Source: Bacteroidota bacterium
Lineage (GTDB): Bacteria > Bacteroidota > Bacteroidia > 2-12-FULL-35-15
Direction: 5' to 3'
Assembly: GCA_023251835.1 (NCBI GenBank)
Contig: JAHEXZ010000035.1
Span: 1-47,992 of the forward strand
Length of the DNA: 47,992 bases
Shown here in pieces: positions 1 to 8,271 of the stretch; the stretch's first letter is position 1, and every line of letters begins with the position of its first letter. The translations under genes were made by a program, and so were the position numbers. The notes below the pieces were generated by a model. That model was not told the DNA's origin and searched no databases. It saw nothing but the letters and a program-made list of their open reading frames with translations.

Positions 1-19
1 CACTAAAAAAAATAAATTT

Positions 20-538
20 ATGGTATCAAATAAAGTAGAAGCAGCACTAAATAAACAAATAGAATTTGAGGCATCCTCATCACAATATTATCTGGCAATG
101 GCATCCTGGGCTGAAACACAAGGATTAACAGGTGTTGCCAAATTTTTATACGCGCAATCGGATGAAGAGCGTATGCACATGCTAAAGCTCATTAAATATA
201 TAAATGAACGAGGCGGACGAGCCTTAATTCCCGCTTTAAAAGAACAACCTCAGAAATTCAAATCTATCAACTTTGTGTTTGAAGAGGTGCTAAAGCACGA
301 AGTGTTTGTGTCCAATGAAATCAATGGATTGGTAGAAATCTGTTTGAAAGAAAAAGATTATACAACACATAACTTTTTACAATGGTATGTTGCTGAGCAG
401 ATTGAAGAGGAAGCTCAGGCACGCAAAATCCTTGATAAATTAAAATTGATTGGAGATGACAAAGGCGGTATGTACCTGTTCGACCGCGATTTACCTTCTA
501 TGAGTGTTGTTAGTAGTGCAGGACAAGGACAAAAATAG
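20..538 (+). CDS. ftnA: Non-haem ferritin (iron storage)
   Basis: A 172-aa bacterial ferritin. It should oxidise Fe(II) at a dinuclear ferroxidase centre and store it inside a 24-subunit cytoplasmic shell. The expected ligands sit at the canonical FtnA spacing: E17, Y24, E50, H53, E94, Q127 and E130. The length matches FtnA, and there is no haem-binding Met of the bacterioferritin kind. The ATG at 20 follows an A-rich stretch with no Shine-Dalgarno motif, as is usual in Bacteroidota. The promoter lies outside the window. The gene converges on the next gene with a 36-bp gap and no obvious strong terminator. The family call is secure; the exact subfamily name is less so. Confidence 0.95.
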   Translation: MVSNKVEAALNKQIEFEASSSQYYLAMASWAETQGLTGVAKFLYAQSDEERMHMLKLIKYINERGGRALIPALKEQPQKFKSINFVFEEVLKHEVFVSNEINGLVEICLKEKDYTTHNFLQWYVAEQIEEEAQARKILDKLKLIGDDKGGMYLFDRDLPSMSVVSSAGQGQK

Positions 539-574
539 TTGTTCGATTGGGTTGCAACCTAAAACAAAGAATAG

Positions 575-3500
575 TTAGTATATAATTACTTTTTTTGACA
601 ATTCCTTTTTAGGATTGGTAAGACGTATCATATAAACTCCTTTACCTTGCCCGGGAATGTTTATTTGTTTGGAATAAGAACCGATAACATTCGTTATTCT
701 TTCTTCGCAGATTAACATGCCGAGCATGTTTCTTACTTCTAATTTATATGTTTCTTTTTCCTGTGTGCCAAAAGAAACAGTGAAGTTGCCGATGTTCGGA
801 TTGGGATATATGGTAAACAAAAAATCAGTACTTACTGGGTCGGCTATACTTGTGGTGACTGTTACCGTGACTGTTTCTGATTGGCAAGAACTGCCTGTTC
901 CCGTGACACTATAATTTCCGCTTTCGGTAACAGTATATGTTTGTCCTGTTGCACCTGCAATTGGTTGTCCGTTAAGGTACCATTGATTACTTGTTGCGCT
1001 TGATGTCAATACATTTCCGTTTTGGGTAATTGTTGCTGTTGGTTTTACTGTAATGGTATATAAAGATGGCTCACCGGTGCAGCCATTAAGAGCAGGAGTT
1101 ATGGTTATTGTTCCTGTAATTGCAGCATTTGTTGGATTAACTGCTGTAAATGAGGGAACAGTTCCAATTCCATCAGCAGACAAACCTATAGCTGTATTTG
1201 AATTTGTCCATGTGTATGTGGCACCTGCTGGCGAACTTGAAAAATTTGCTGCATTTACACTTCCTCCACATACCTCTAAATTGGGCAGAAAGTTAACAAC
1301 CGGAACCGACAATACAGTAATTGTTATACCGTTACTTGTAGCGGAAGATGGGCTGCTACATACATCGGTAGAGGTAACTTTACAGGTTATTACATTATTA
1401 TTTACTAATGTTGACAGTATATAAGCTGTATTCTGAGCTCCATTTACAGGACTACCATTCAGGTACCATTGGTAAATTGGGTTGCTTCCTGCATTACCCG
1501 CTGTTGCTGTAAAAGTTACAGATGTTGTATCGTTGGCACAAACCTGGCTAGAACCGGAAGTAACGGCTACAGCAATACTTGGAGCAAAGGATGGATTTAC
1601 TGTCATGGTTATTCCTGAACTTGTTACCGCAGATGTAGTTATACAAACAGCGTTAGATGTAACGGTACATGTAACAATAGCCGAATCGGTCAATGTTGTT
1701 GAAGTAAAGGAAGAGCTGTTTGTTCCGACATTTACACCATTTACCTGCCATTGATAAACAGGGTTTGTTCCGCCATTGGTTGTTGTTGCAATAAAACTTA
1801 CTGGTGCTCCGGCACATGTTGGGTTGGAACCGAAAGTAATAGTTGTAGAAATGGTTGGTGCAGACAGCATCGGAATAATTGCCATTGTTACAGCATTGCT
1901 GTTTGCTGTTGCTGAACTAACACACCCGGCATCAGAGGTTAATATGCAGGAAACAACATCATTATTTGCTACTGTTGCTGAAGTATACGTGCTACTGTTG
2001 CTTCCTGCATTAGTTCCGTTTAGTAACCATTGATAGGAAGGATTAGTACCACCATTAACCGGAGTTGCTGTAAATGTTACTGTGGAACCATTGCAAGCAG
2101 GGTTGGTGCCCGAAGTAATAGTAACAGATACTGTTGGGGTAACAACAGGATTAACTACCATTGTAATTCCTGTACTTGTTGCTGTTGTATTGCTTGCACA
2201 GGTAGGATTAGCTGTAACTGTGCAGCTTACTATATCTCCATTTGTCAATGCTGTTGACGTAAAGTTTATTCCACTTGCTGCATTGATTCCGTTTACCATC
2301 CACTGATAAGTTGGATTTGCGCCTTCGTTAGTAGCGGTTGCTGTAAATGTTACCGGTGCCCCTGCACAGGTAGGGTTTGTACCTGAAGTAATGGCAATAG
2401 AAATAGTTGGATTAATGCCTGGGTTGACTGTAACTGCTGTTGCGGATGAAGTTGCAGAGCATCCATTACCATCAGTAACCGTTACAGAATAATTACCGGA
2501 GTTTGTTATAGTAGTTGTTTGTGAAGATGAACCATCGCTCCAGGAGTAGGTATTGTATCCGGTGCCTGCATCTAAAGTAACATTTCCACCCTGACAAAAA
2601 GTTGTTGTTCCATTGGCGGTAATAGTTGGCGCTGCAATTGATGGTAAAGTAAAGCTGCTTCCATAGGTGTGGGTATTGCCATCCCAAATACGCCAGTAAT
2701 AGGTTGTTCCCTGCTGAAATGATAATGTACCTGGTGAACACGGAGCAAATCCCACATCGCATTGAAAACCCGAAGGGCCGCTTGTAGAAGTCTGGTTCGG
2801 AATGCTTTTATTGTAATAAAAGCTGAAATTAGGATCTGTAGAAACATCTATCGCCCAATTACTACCGGAGTTGGACCAGTTAAAATTTGCATTTCCGGAA
2901 CAATCCGGAGAAACCTGCAGATTTGTGGGGGAAGAGCCTCCGCAGGAAGCTACGGAAAAACTATTACCAGCTATATGATTAGATCCATCCCAAATACGCC
3001 AATAATAAGTAGTATTAGGTAGAAAGGTTAATGTACTTGGTGTACAAGGGGCAAAACCATTATCACACTGAAAGCCGGATGAGCCGGTTGTGGAAGTTTG
3101 ATTAGGTACATTTTTATTGTAATAAAAACTAAAATTAGAATCAGTGGAAACATCTATTATCCAACCGTTTCCACAATTGTCCCAGGAAAAATTAGCAGTG
3201 TAACTGCTGTTAGAACATCCGGGAACACTTACCTGCAGGTTTGATGGAGGATTTCCTGTAGCGCATGATGGTGGTGAACCACATGCGGTATAATTTGTTC
3301 CGGAAGTTACAGATGAAAAATCATTTCTTGCCTGTGGCAAATTGCCGGAGTTACTTTCTAACGCAAAAGTAGACCAGCCTCCATAATCATGATAAACAAA
3401 CCAACAGGCAGACAAGATAGGATATTGGGCATTCTGGCTATTCCAGCTATTGATTTCATTGTATACTTGTTGCATCCATCCGGAAGTGTAAGATGATACA

Positions 3501-4345
3501 GGATCGCTACTATGTGATTTGGTGTTAATTTCAGTAATGTGAATAGGTTTATTTTGAGTGAATGCATATTGCTGTAAAATCTTAATCTGGCCTTTATAAG
3601 ATTGGAAGCCCCATGTGTTTGGTTCACTGTTTGCAGGAGAGGATAAGTTGTTATCATTCCCTTCATTAAAAAAACCATAGGTATGTAATGCATAACCATC
3701 ACAGTTATTTCCAACAACACTAACAACATGGTTAAAATAAACATCATAATAAACTCCGCTATTATCATTGGTATATAATCCACCCTGATTGTTCCAGGGA
3801 CCGGCTCCGGCTACCATAATTTTTGCATTCGGAACAGTTGACTTTATCGTGCTATAGCATTGTATAAAACAGTTCGCATAATCATCAGCCGGAACGCCAA
3901 GCCCTGTATTTCCACCATTGCTTCCATACACTGCATTCTGATTGTTTTCTCCTGCCAAGTTGGGCTCATTTCCAATAACGTACCAGTTAACATTCCAGGG
4001 GGATTGCGATAGTTGATTAACTATATTATTACAGTCATTAGCGAAAGCAGAAAAATCGCCAGGGTTATTCGGAACCGTTTTACCCCAATTTTTATTGATA
4101 CGAATGATGGGTTCAAATATCCCCTCATTGCGTATTTGCTGAATGAGGTTCTTGGCATTGTTAATGCTATTCTGTCCACCTTCTGTATTAACAATTTCCA
4201 GTGTCCAGCCTTGTTTTCCGTTCATCATACTGGTTGCTCCGTTGCTCCACCAGTGAATGCCATAAATATCTCTACACTGGGCGCGAGATTCGGAAATAGA
4301 AAATCCCAAATAAAAAATAAGAAAAGAAAGTACTATTTTTTTCAT
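575..4345 (-). CDS. Secreted clan GH-A-like protein with FN3/Ig-like repeats and T9SS type A sorting domain
   Basis: A 1256-aa exported protein. Residues 1-22 form a Sec signal peptide. Residues 25-350 look like a TIM-barrel glycosidase of clan GH-A. A G-N-E-P motif at 125-128 places a candidate acid/base at E127, and I-T-E-I-N at 270-274 places a candidate nucleophile at E272, in the order and spacing of beta-strands 4 and 7. Next come two near-identical ~100-aa FN3-like repeats (368-465 and 474-567), a PKD/Ig-like domain (572-641), four ~90-aa Ig-like repeats (643-1011), two further beta domains and a type A C-terminal sorting domain from about 1177, starting F-T-I-Y-P-N-P. It is probably surface-attached or released through T9SS. 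The substrate cannot be told from sequence, and the hydrolase call is inference from motifs. It lies 67 bp downstream of the next type B gene on the same strand. Confidence 0.8.
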   Translation of the reverse strand: MKKIVLSFLIFYLGFSISESRAQCRDIYGIHWWSNGATSMMNGKQGWTLEIVNTEGGQNSINNAKNLIQQIRNEGIFEPIIRINKNWGKTVPNNPGDFSAFANDCNNIVNQLSQSPWNVNWYVIGNEPNLAGENNQNAVYGSNGGNTGLGVPADDYANCFIQCYSTIKSTVPNAKIMVAGAGPWNNQGGLYTNDNSGVYYDVYFNHVVSVVGNNCDGYALHTYGFFNEGNDNNLSSPANSEPNTWGFQSYKGQIKILQQYAFTQNKPIHITEINTKSHSSDPVSSYTSGWMQQVYNEINSWNSQNAQYPILSACWFVYHDYGGWSTFALESNSGNLPQARNDFSSVTSGTNYTACGSPPSCATGNPPSNLQVSVPGCSNSSYTANFSWDNCGNGWIIDVSTDSNFSFYYNKNVPNQTSTTGSSGFQCDNGFAPCTPSTLTFLPNTTYYWRIWDGSNHIAGNSFSVASCGGSSPTNLQVSPDCSGNANFNWSNSGSNWAIDVSTDPNFSFYYNKSIPNQTSTSGPSGFQCDVGFAPCSPGTLSFQQGTTYYWRIWDGNTHTYGSSFTLPSIAAPTITANGTTTFCQGGNVTLDAGTGYNTYSWSDGSSSQTTTITNSGNYSVTVTDGNGCSATSSATAVTVNPGINPTISIAITSGTNPTCAGAPVTFTATATNEGANPTYQWMVNGINAASGINFTSTALTNGDIVSCTVTANPTCASNTTATSTGITMVVNPVVTPTVSVTITSGTNPACNGSTVTFTATPVNGGTNPSYQWLLNGTNAGSNSSTYTSATVANNDVVSCILTSDAGCVSSATANSNAVTMAIIPMLSAPTISTTITFGSNPTCAGAPVSFIATTTNGGTNPVYQWQVNGVNVGTNSSSFTSTTLTDSAIVTCTVTSNAVCITTSAVTSSGITMTVNPSFAPSIAVAVTSGSSQVCANDTTSVTFTATAGNAGSNPIYQWYLNGSPVNGAQNTAYILSTLVNNNVITCKVTSTDVCSSPSSATSNGITITVLSVPVVNFLPNLEVCGGSVNAANFSSSPAGATYTWTNSNTAIGLSADGIGTVPSFTAVNPTNAAITGTITITPALNGCTGEPSLYTITVKPTATITQNGNVLTSSATSNQWYLNGQPIAGATGQTYTVTESGNYSVTGTGSSCQSETVTVTVTTSIADPVSTDFLFTIYPNPNIGNFTVSFGTQEKETYKLEVRNMLGMLICEERITNVIGSYSKQINIPGQGKGVYMIRLTNPKKELSKKVIIY
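1313..2419 (-). repeat. Four Ig-like repeats of ~90 aa
   Basis: Residues 643-1011 of the GH-A-like protein contain four repeats. Each has T-S-G-T-N-P-x-C near its start, then Y-Q-W-x-x-N-G, a V-x-C-x-x-T block, and a closing G-I-T-M-x-V-N-P or similar. The paired cysteines fit extracellular Ig-like folds that act as a stalk between the catalytic-like domain and the sorting domain. Confidence 0.8.
2645..3244 (-). repeat. Tandem duplication of a ~100-aa FN3-like module
   Basis: Two adjacent modules in the GH-A-like protein (residues 368-465 and 474-567) share nearly the same residues, including the blocks F-S-F-Y-Y-N-K, S-G-F-Q-C-D, G-F-A-P-C and T-T-Y-Y-W-R-I-W-D-G. Recent in-gene duplication is the simplest explanation. 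The conserved aromatic run could form a carbohydrate-binding face, but that is inference. Confidence 0.8.
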
Positions 4346-4412
4346 TTATCACATCGTATACTGTCAAAATTAATAAAAGGGTTTGCCAAAAACAAGCGCA
4401 TATTCGCATACA

Positions 4413-7400
4413 TCATCTTACCACACTCACTGTTCCTTTGTAAAAGTGTTTAACTTTTTTAGAATCTTTAATAGTTATAGAATATACATAAACATCGGGC
4501 TGCACACTTTCGGCTTTATTGTTCACCTTTCCATTCCATGGATTATCTATGCTGTTTGTTTTATAGATTAAGTTTCCCCAGCGATCAAAAATTGACAGTT
4601 CAAATTCATTGGCAAAAATACATTTTGCTATAAACGTATCATTTATTCCATCTTCATTGGGCGTAAATGCTGCTGGCACATAAAACATGAAATCAGGTTC
4701 AATTGTTACTGTTTGATAAGCCGTATCTGAACAATTGAAGGAAGTAGAAGTAATTAATGTTATCAGGAAATATCCGGTGTCTGCATAACTATGTGAAAGC
4801 GGATTATCAACGCTATCAATTTGCGAATCTCCAAAATCCCAGCCCCATGCATTTGCACCGGTAGTTGAATTGGTGATTGTAATACTAGGCTCTGTAATGG
4901 TGGTAGTTTGGGGCGAAATACTGAACAGTGCTATGGGGTCAGGAAAAACGGTGATGTAATTATTTTTTGTTAAAGAGTTGACACATCCGCTATCTGAAGT
5001 AACAGTGAGGGTAGGGGAGAAGAGGCGCGAGCTAAAGATGGTGTCATTATAATAACAGTGCAGAATATTTTGTGAACTGCTGTCAAATGTATCGTCCCCA
5101 AAATTCCATAGCCAATCGGCAATGTTACCGCCCGGTACAAAGGATGTGTTTTGTAATGTAATACATAGAGGTTCACAACCTGTGGTATCAGTGGCAGTGA
5201 AGTTTACTTGCGGGTTGGGGTTAATAACAATAAGTTTAAAGATAGAGTCAGCACAGCCAAAATCAGAAACTACTTTTAACTCAACAGTATCAATGCCTAC
5301 AGGGTTATATAAATGAGATGTATGTTGGTTGTTGGAAATGGCACTATTGTCTCCAAAATTCCAATTCCAGGAAAACAGCCAGTCATTGGTACTGTTTGCT
5401 GGTATAAAAGATTGATCTGTAAATTGTGCAATGCTACCCTGACAGCTATTATTAGTAGTAAAAAGAGTAACCGGGAGAGGATGAACAATTGCTGTATTGG
5501 TGGCGGTATCTTTACAATTATTAGCTGTAGTAGTAACTAAAGTAATAGTGTAATCCCCGAAATTAGTATAGGTGTGTTGGGGGGTTTGCAATGTATCTAA
5601 AACACTTCCATCATCAAAGTCCCAGCTCCATGTAAAAATGGTGTCGCCAGTTGTAATAGCAGACAGATTGGTAAAGTTCATAGTTTGTTCCAGACAAATA
5701 TCGGAAACTGTAAAAGCAGCCACAGGTAAAGGAAATACAGTAATGGTATCAGTAACAGTATCAGCACAGGCAAGGTTAGAAGAACGAGAAATGAGTGTAA
5801 TGATATAATCTCCTGTAGCTGTATATAAATGGTGAGGATTCTGGTCAGCAGAATTCAAAGGTGAACCATCGCCCAAGTTCCATGTCCAAGAAGCAATTGT
5901 ACCCATTGAGGGATTAAGCGATGTATTTAAAATTACTGCCGAATCTGTCAAACAAACATCACTAACAGTAAAATCAGCTATCGGTGGATCAAAAATGTAA
6001 ACCGTTTTAGTGGCTGCACCTGAACATCCTTGGTTGGTAGTAACTAATAAGGTAACATCAAATGAGTCGGAACTGGCATACAAATGGGTTGAGTTTTGTG
6101 AGCTGCCGGTAGGGCTTGCATCTCCAAATGCCCATAAATAAGAGGCAATAGATGCCGAAAAGTTCACATAGGAAGAATCAGTAAAAAATACAGAATCTTT
6201 AAAACACACATCCAGGAAAGTGAAATTAGCAACAGGATTAAAATTTATGTTCACCGTCTTTGTAATCGTATCTGCACAAGTAAAACTATTTTGCACAATC
6301 AAAGTAGCCGAATAACTACCTGCACCAGAATAAAGATGAGATGGGTTTGAAGTAAAATCGACAGGGCTTGCATCTCCAAAATCCCATGACCATGAATTTA
6401 TACTTCCTGATGCAGTTGTGCTGTTGTCTGTATATTGTGTAGCGGTTCCGGAACATTCTGTTGAACTGCTGTAGCTGGCAGTTGGTTTTGGATATACCGT
6501 AATTTTAACAGAATCACTTGTTTTACACCCGGAAGAATCAATAACAGTTACCGAATAGGTTGTTGTGCTAATGGGTGTTGCGGTTGGATTAAAAATAGAA
6601 AAATCGTTTAACCCGGTTGAAGGCGCCCAAACAGAACTGTATCCTGCTCCATTGGGTGAAACATTCAGCAGAATGGAGATTCCTGGACATATTGAATCAT
6701 CCGGACTGACAGTTATTGGTGAAAGAACAGGAGTAAATGGGGTGCCAACAATACTTAATCCACTTAAAGTATCACCCGGTAAACCGTCTTGAGAGCCACT
6801 TCCATGGATGCCTCTTATTCCTCCATCTACATTAAAGGATACATTGACAGGTAAACTCAATTTACTCCATATACAACCACCACCTCCTCCACCGGAAGCG
6901 CCTTGGGCATAACATGTTGTGATAGCCCCATTTCCTCCATTTGCATTAATGTTTAAGGCTCCTGTAAAATTGTTAACATCAAGCAAAACGGTACCCCCGC
7001 TTCCTCCCCCCCCTGCGCCATCACATCCACCGGCAATTGTATTTTCAGCACCAGCGTTAATAGTATTTCCATTTCCAATGAGCGTATTCGCTTTTATTAT
7101 AACAATACCTCCACCGCTTGTTCCGACTGTTGCCTGAAGATCATTCTGTTGTCCACCCCCTCCGCCACCCCCTAAATAAATTTTATTTAACGTGTTATTA
7201 TAGGTCAAGGCCCGCCCACCCCGCCCACCTATGTCCTGGAGAGGGCATCCTTCCCAGGAAAAACCACCATTTCCACCTTTCCCAAAATTCCCTCCTCCTC
7301 CTCCTCCGGCATTCACATTGTTGCCTCCTCCTCCTCCATTGCCGAGTTTCCCCATTCCATTGCGTTTAGACAGGCTAATAGCAGAAACTCCTTCGCCTTT

Positions 7401-8006
7401 TTCCGCACCAAAATAAGAAGTGGATGGATAATAGTAATCAAAGTGACCGGGACAATTATACCCTGTAGGAGAAACATTTCCGAAAGCAAACCCTTTACTT
7501 TTGGCATTAATACTATCATTAAACGTAAGTGTTCCGCTACATTCGATAATAACAACTCCTCCGGTACTGCCATTCCAGGATGGACAGCTAACAGGGGCTG
7601 TAATAGTTGCATTCGCATATTGCGGAACTTTTATCAATTGCACAGAACCAGCAACATTATAGATGCGTTGCAGAGGAGACATAAAAGATATTGTGTTACC
7701 AGAAATAGATGCTATATGGTTGAACTCATAATTACCACAACTATTGAGGTTTAAAATATCACCAAAATTAGAAGTATTATTCGTGTCAATTTCCGCTCCT
7801 TTCATTTGTATAATTACAACCCTGTCGCAGCTGGCAAAAGCGGAAGCATCGGCCACTATAATAGAACTACTATCTGCGATAGAATCTACAGATGTATATG
7901 CATTAAGAACACCGGAAATAGCAGATGTTTGAGCAAGGGAAGAGAAGAATAAGAAAAAGGATACAGTAATAAAAAAAACATGTTTATAGAAAGAGTAAAG
8001 AGGCAT
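4413..8006 (-). CDS. Glycine-rich, seven-PKD surface protein with T9SS type B (CHU_C) domain
   Basis: A 1197-aa exported protein. Residues 1-25 are a signal peptide ending S-L-A-Q. Residues 30-215 are an unassigned beta-rich domain. Residues 220-410 are very glycine-rich, with several runs of five or six Gly. Residues 425-505 look Ig-like. Seven PKD domains follow (about 508-1102), most with the W-x-F-G-D-x-S-P motif and H-x-Y. The C terminus (1107-1197) is the gliding-motility-associated CHU_C domain, with the F-T-P-N-E-D-G-I-N-D motif and an I-F-D-R-W-G-N block. The architecture fits a large adhesin or surface-layer protein delivered by T9SS. The glycine region is encoded by GC-rich simple-sequence DNA. 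No enzymatic motif was seen. The ATG at 8006 is the natural start because the signal peptide follows it. Confidence 0.85.
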   Translation of the reverse strand: MPLYSFYKHVFFITVSFFLFFSSLAQTSAISGVLNAYTSVDSIADSSSIIVADASAFASCDRVVIIQMKGAEIDTNNTSNFGDILNLNSCGNYEFNHIASISGNTISFMSPLQRIYNVAGSVQLIKVPQYANATITAPVSCPSWNGSTGGVVIIECSGTLTFNDSINAKSKGFAFGNVSPTGYNCPGHFDYYYPSTSYFGAEKGEGVSAISLSKRNGMGKLGNGGGGGNNVNAGGGGGGNFGKGGNGGFSWEGCPLQDIGGRGGRALTYNNTLNKIYLGGGGGGGQQNDLQATVGTSGGGIVIIKANTLIGNGNTINAGAENTIAGGCDGAGGGGSGGTVLLDVNNFTGALNINANGGNGAITTCYAQGASGGGGGGCIWSKLSLPVNVSFNVDGGIRGIHGSGSQDGLPGDTLSGLSIVGTPFTPVLSPITVSPDDSICPGISILLNVSPNGAGYSSVWAPSTGLNDFSIFNPTATPISTTTYSVTVIDSSGCKTSDSVKITVYPKPTASYSSSTECSGTATQYTDNSTTASGSINSWSWDFGDASPVDFTSNPSHLYSGAGSYSATLIVQNSFTCADTITKTVNINFNPVANFTFLDVCFKDSVFFTDSSYVNFSASIASYLWAFGDASPTGSSQNSTHLYASSDSFDVTLLVTTNQGCSGAATKTVYIFDPPIADFTVSDVCLTDSAVILNTSLNPSMGTIASWTWNLGDGSPLNSADQNPHHLYTATGDYIITLISRSSNLACADTVTDTITVFPLPVAAFTVSDICLEQTMNFTNLSAITTGDTIFTWSWDFDDGSVLDTLQTPQHTYTNFGDYTITLVTTTANNCKDTATNTAIVHPLPVTLFTTNNSCQGSIAQFTDQSFIPANSTNDWLFSWNWNFGDNSAISNNQHTSHLYNPVGIDTVELKVVSDFGCADSIFKLIVINPNPQVNFTATDTTGCEPLCITLQNTSFVPGGNIADWLWNFGDDTFDSSSQNILHCYYNDTIFSSRLFSPTLTVTSDSGCVNSLTKNNYITVFPDPIALFSISPQTTTITEPSITITNSTTGANAWGWDFGDSQIDSVDNPLSHSYADTGYFLITLITSTSFNCSDTAYQTVTIEPDFMFYVPAAFTPNEDGINDTFIAKCIFANEFELSIFDRWGNLIYKTNSIDNPWNGKVNNKAESVQPDVYVYSITIKDSKKVKHFYKGTVSVVR
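7006..7013 (-). repeat. 8-bp G tract (coding strand) in the glycine-rich surface-protein gene
   Basis: Eight consecutive C on the plus strand give eight G in the coding strand, within a Gly run near residue 333. The gene also has CCT triplet runs at 7291-7307 and 7324-7337. The triplets change length in frame, but the homopolymer would shift the frame, so slippage could switch the gene off. Confidence 0.6.
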
Positions 8007-8050
8007 ATTTGAACAATTTTTTAAGAAGGAATAACCCTAAATTAAGGAAT

Positions 8051-8104
8051 ACCAATATAACAAAAAATAGCCGAAAGGCTATTTTTAACCACATTTATAT
8101 TGGT
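8051..8104. repeat. Nested palindrome; possible terminator
   Basis: A perfect 10-bp stem (8063-8072 with 8077-8086) closes on a GAAA tetraloop and is followed by T-rich sequence. It is enclosed by a second perfect 10-bp inverted repeat (ACCAATATAA at 8051-8060 and its complement at 8095-8104). It lies between two minus-strand genes, downstream of the C25 protease gene and upstream of the PKD gene. It could terminate transcription or be a small mobile or REP-like palindrome. Confidence 0.65.
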
Positions 8105-8108
8105 ATAA

Positions 8109-8123
8109 CTCACGTTATGCAAA
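8109..8123 (+). repeat. Degenerate solo MITE end (TIR-like)
   Basis: CTCACGTTATGCAAA differs at two positions from the left end of MITE copy 2 (CTCATGTTACGCAAA) and is likewise preceded by TATAA. No matching right end was seen nearby. It is probably a relic of the same element family, but a chance match is possible. Confidence 0.35.
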
Positions 8124-8271
8124 TTGTTTGTTAAGATTAATTCCTTATTAACAAAAGCCCCTCTATAACAGCAAAATATTGGTAGCAGCATTAGGATGAT
8201 AAAAACTGTTTAGGCTAATGTAAGCGAAGGAGAAATCGGATATCTATTACAGATTTTAAATTGGTATTAAA

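Noticed and set aside
550-559. GGTTGCAACC palindrome in the gap after ferritin as a terminator
   Set aside because: It has no loop or U-run and is too short to support a call.
717-2306. Several open frames on the plus strand (60-123 codons) opposite the 1256-aa secreted protein
   Set aside because: They lie wholly inside a strong minus-strand gene with a signal peptide, repeats and a sorting domain. They are by-products of its Thr/Val/Ala-rich codons.
1313-3244. Regular repeats that could be mistaken for a CRISPR or satellite array
   Set aside because: The repeats are about 270-300 bp, in frame, and encode Ig-like and FN3-like domains; no short direct repeats with unique spacers were found anywhere in the window.
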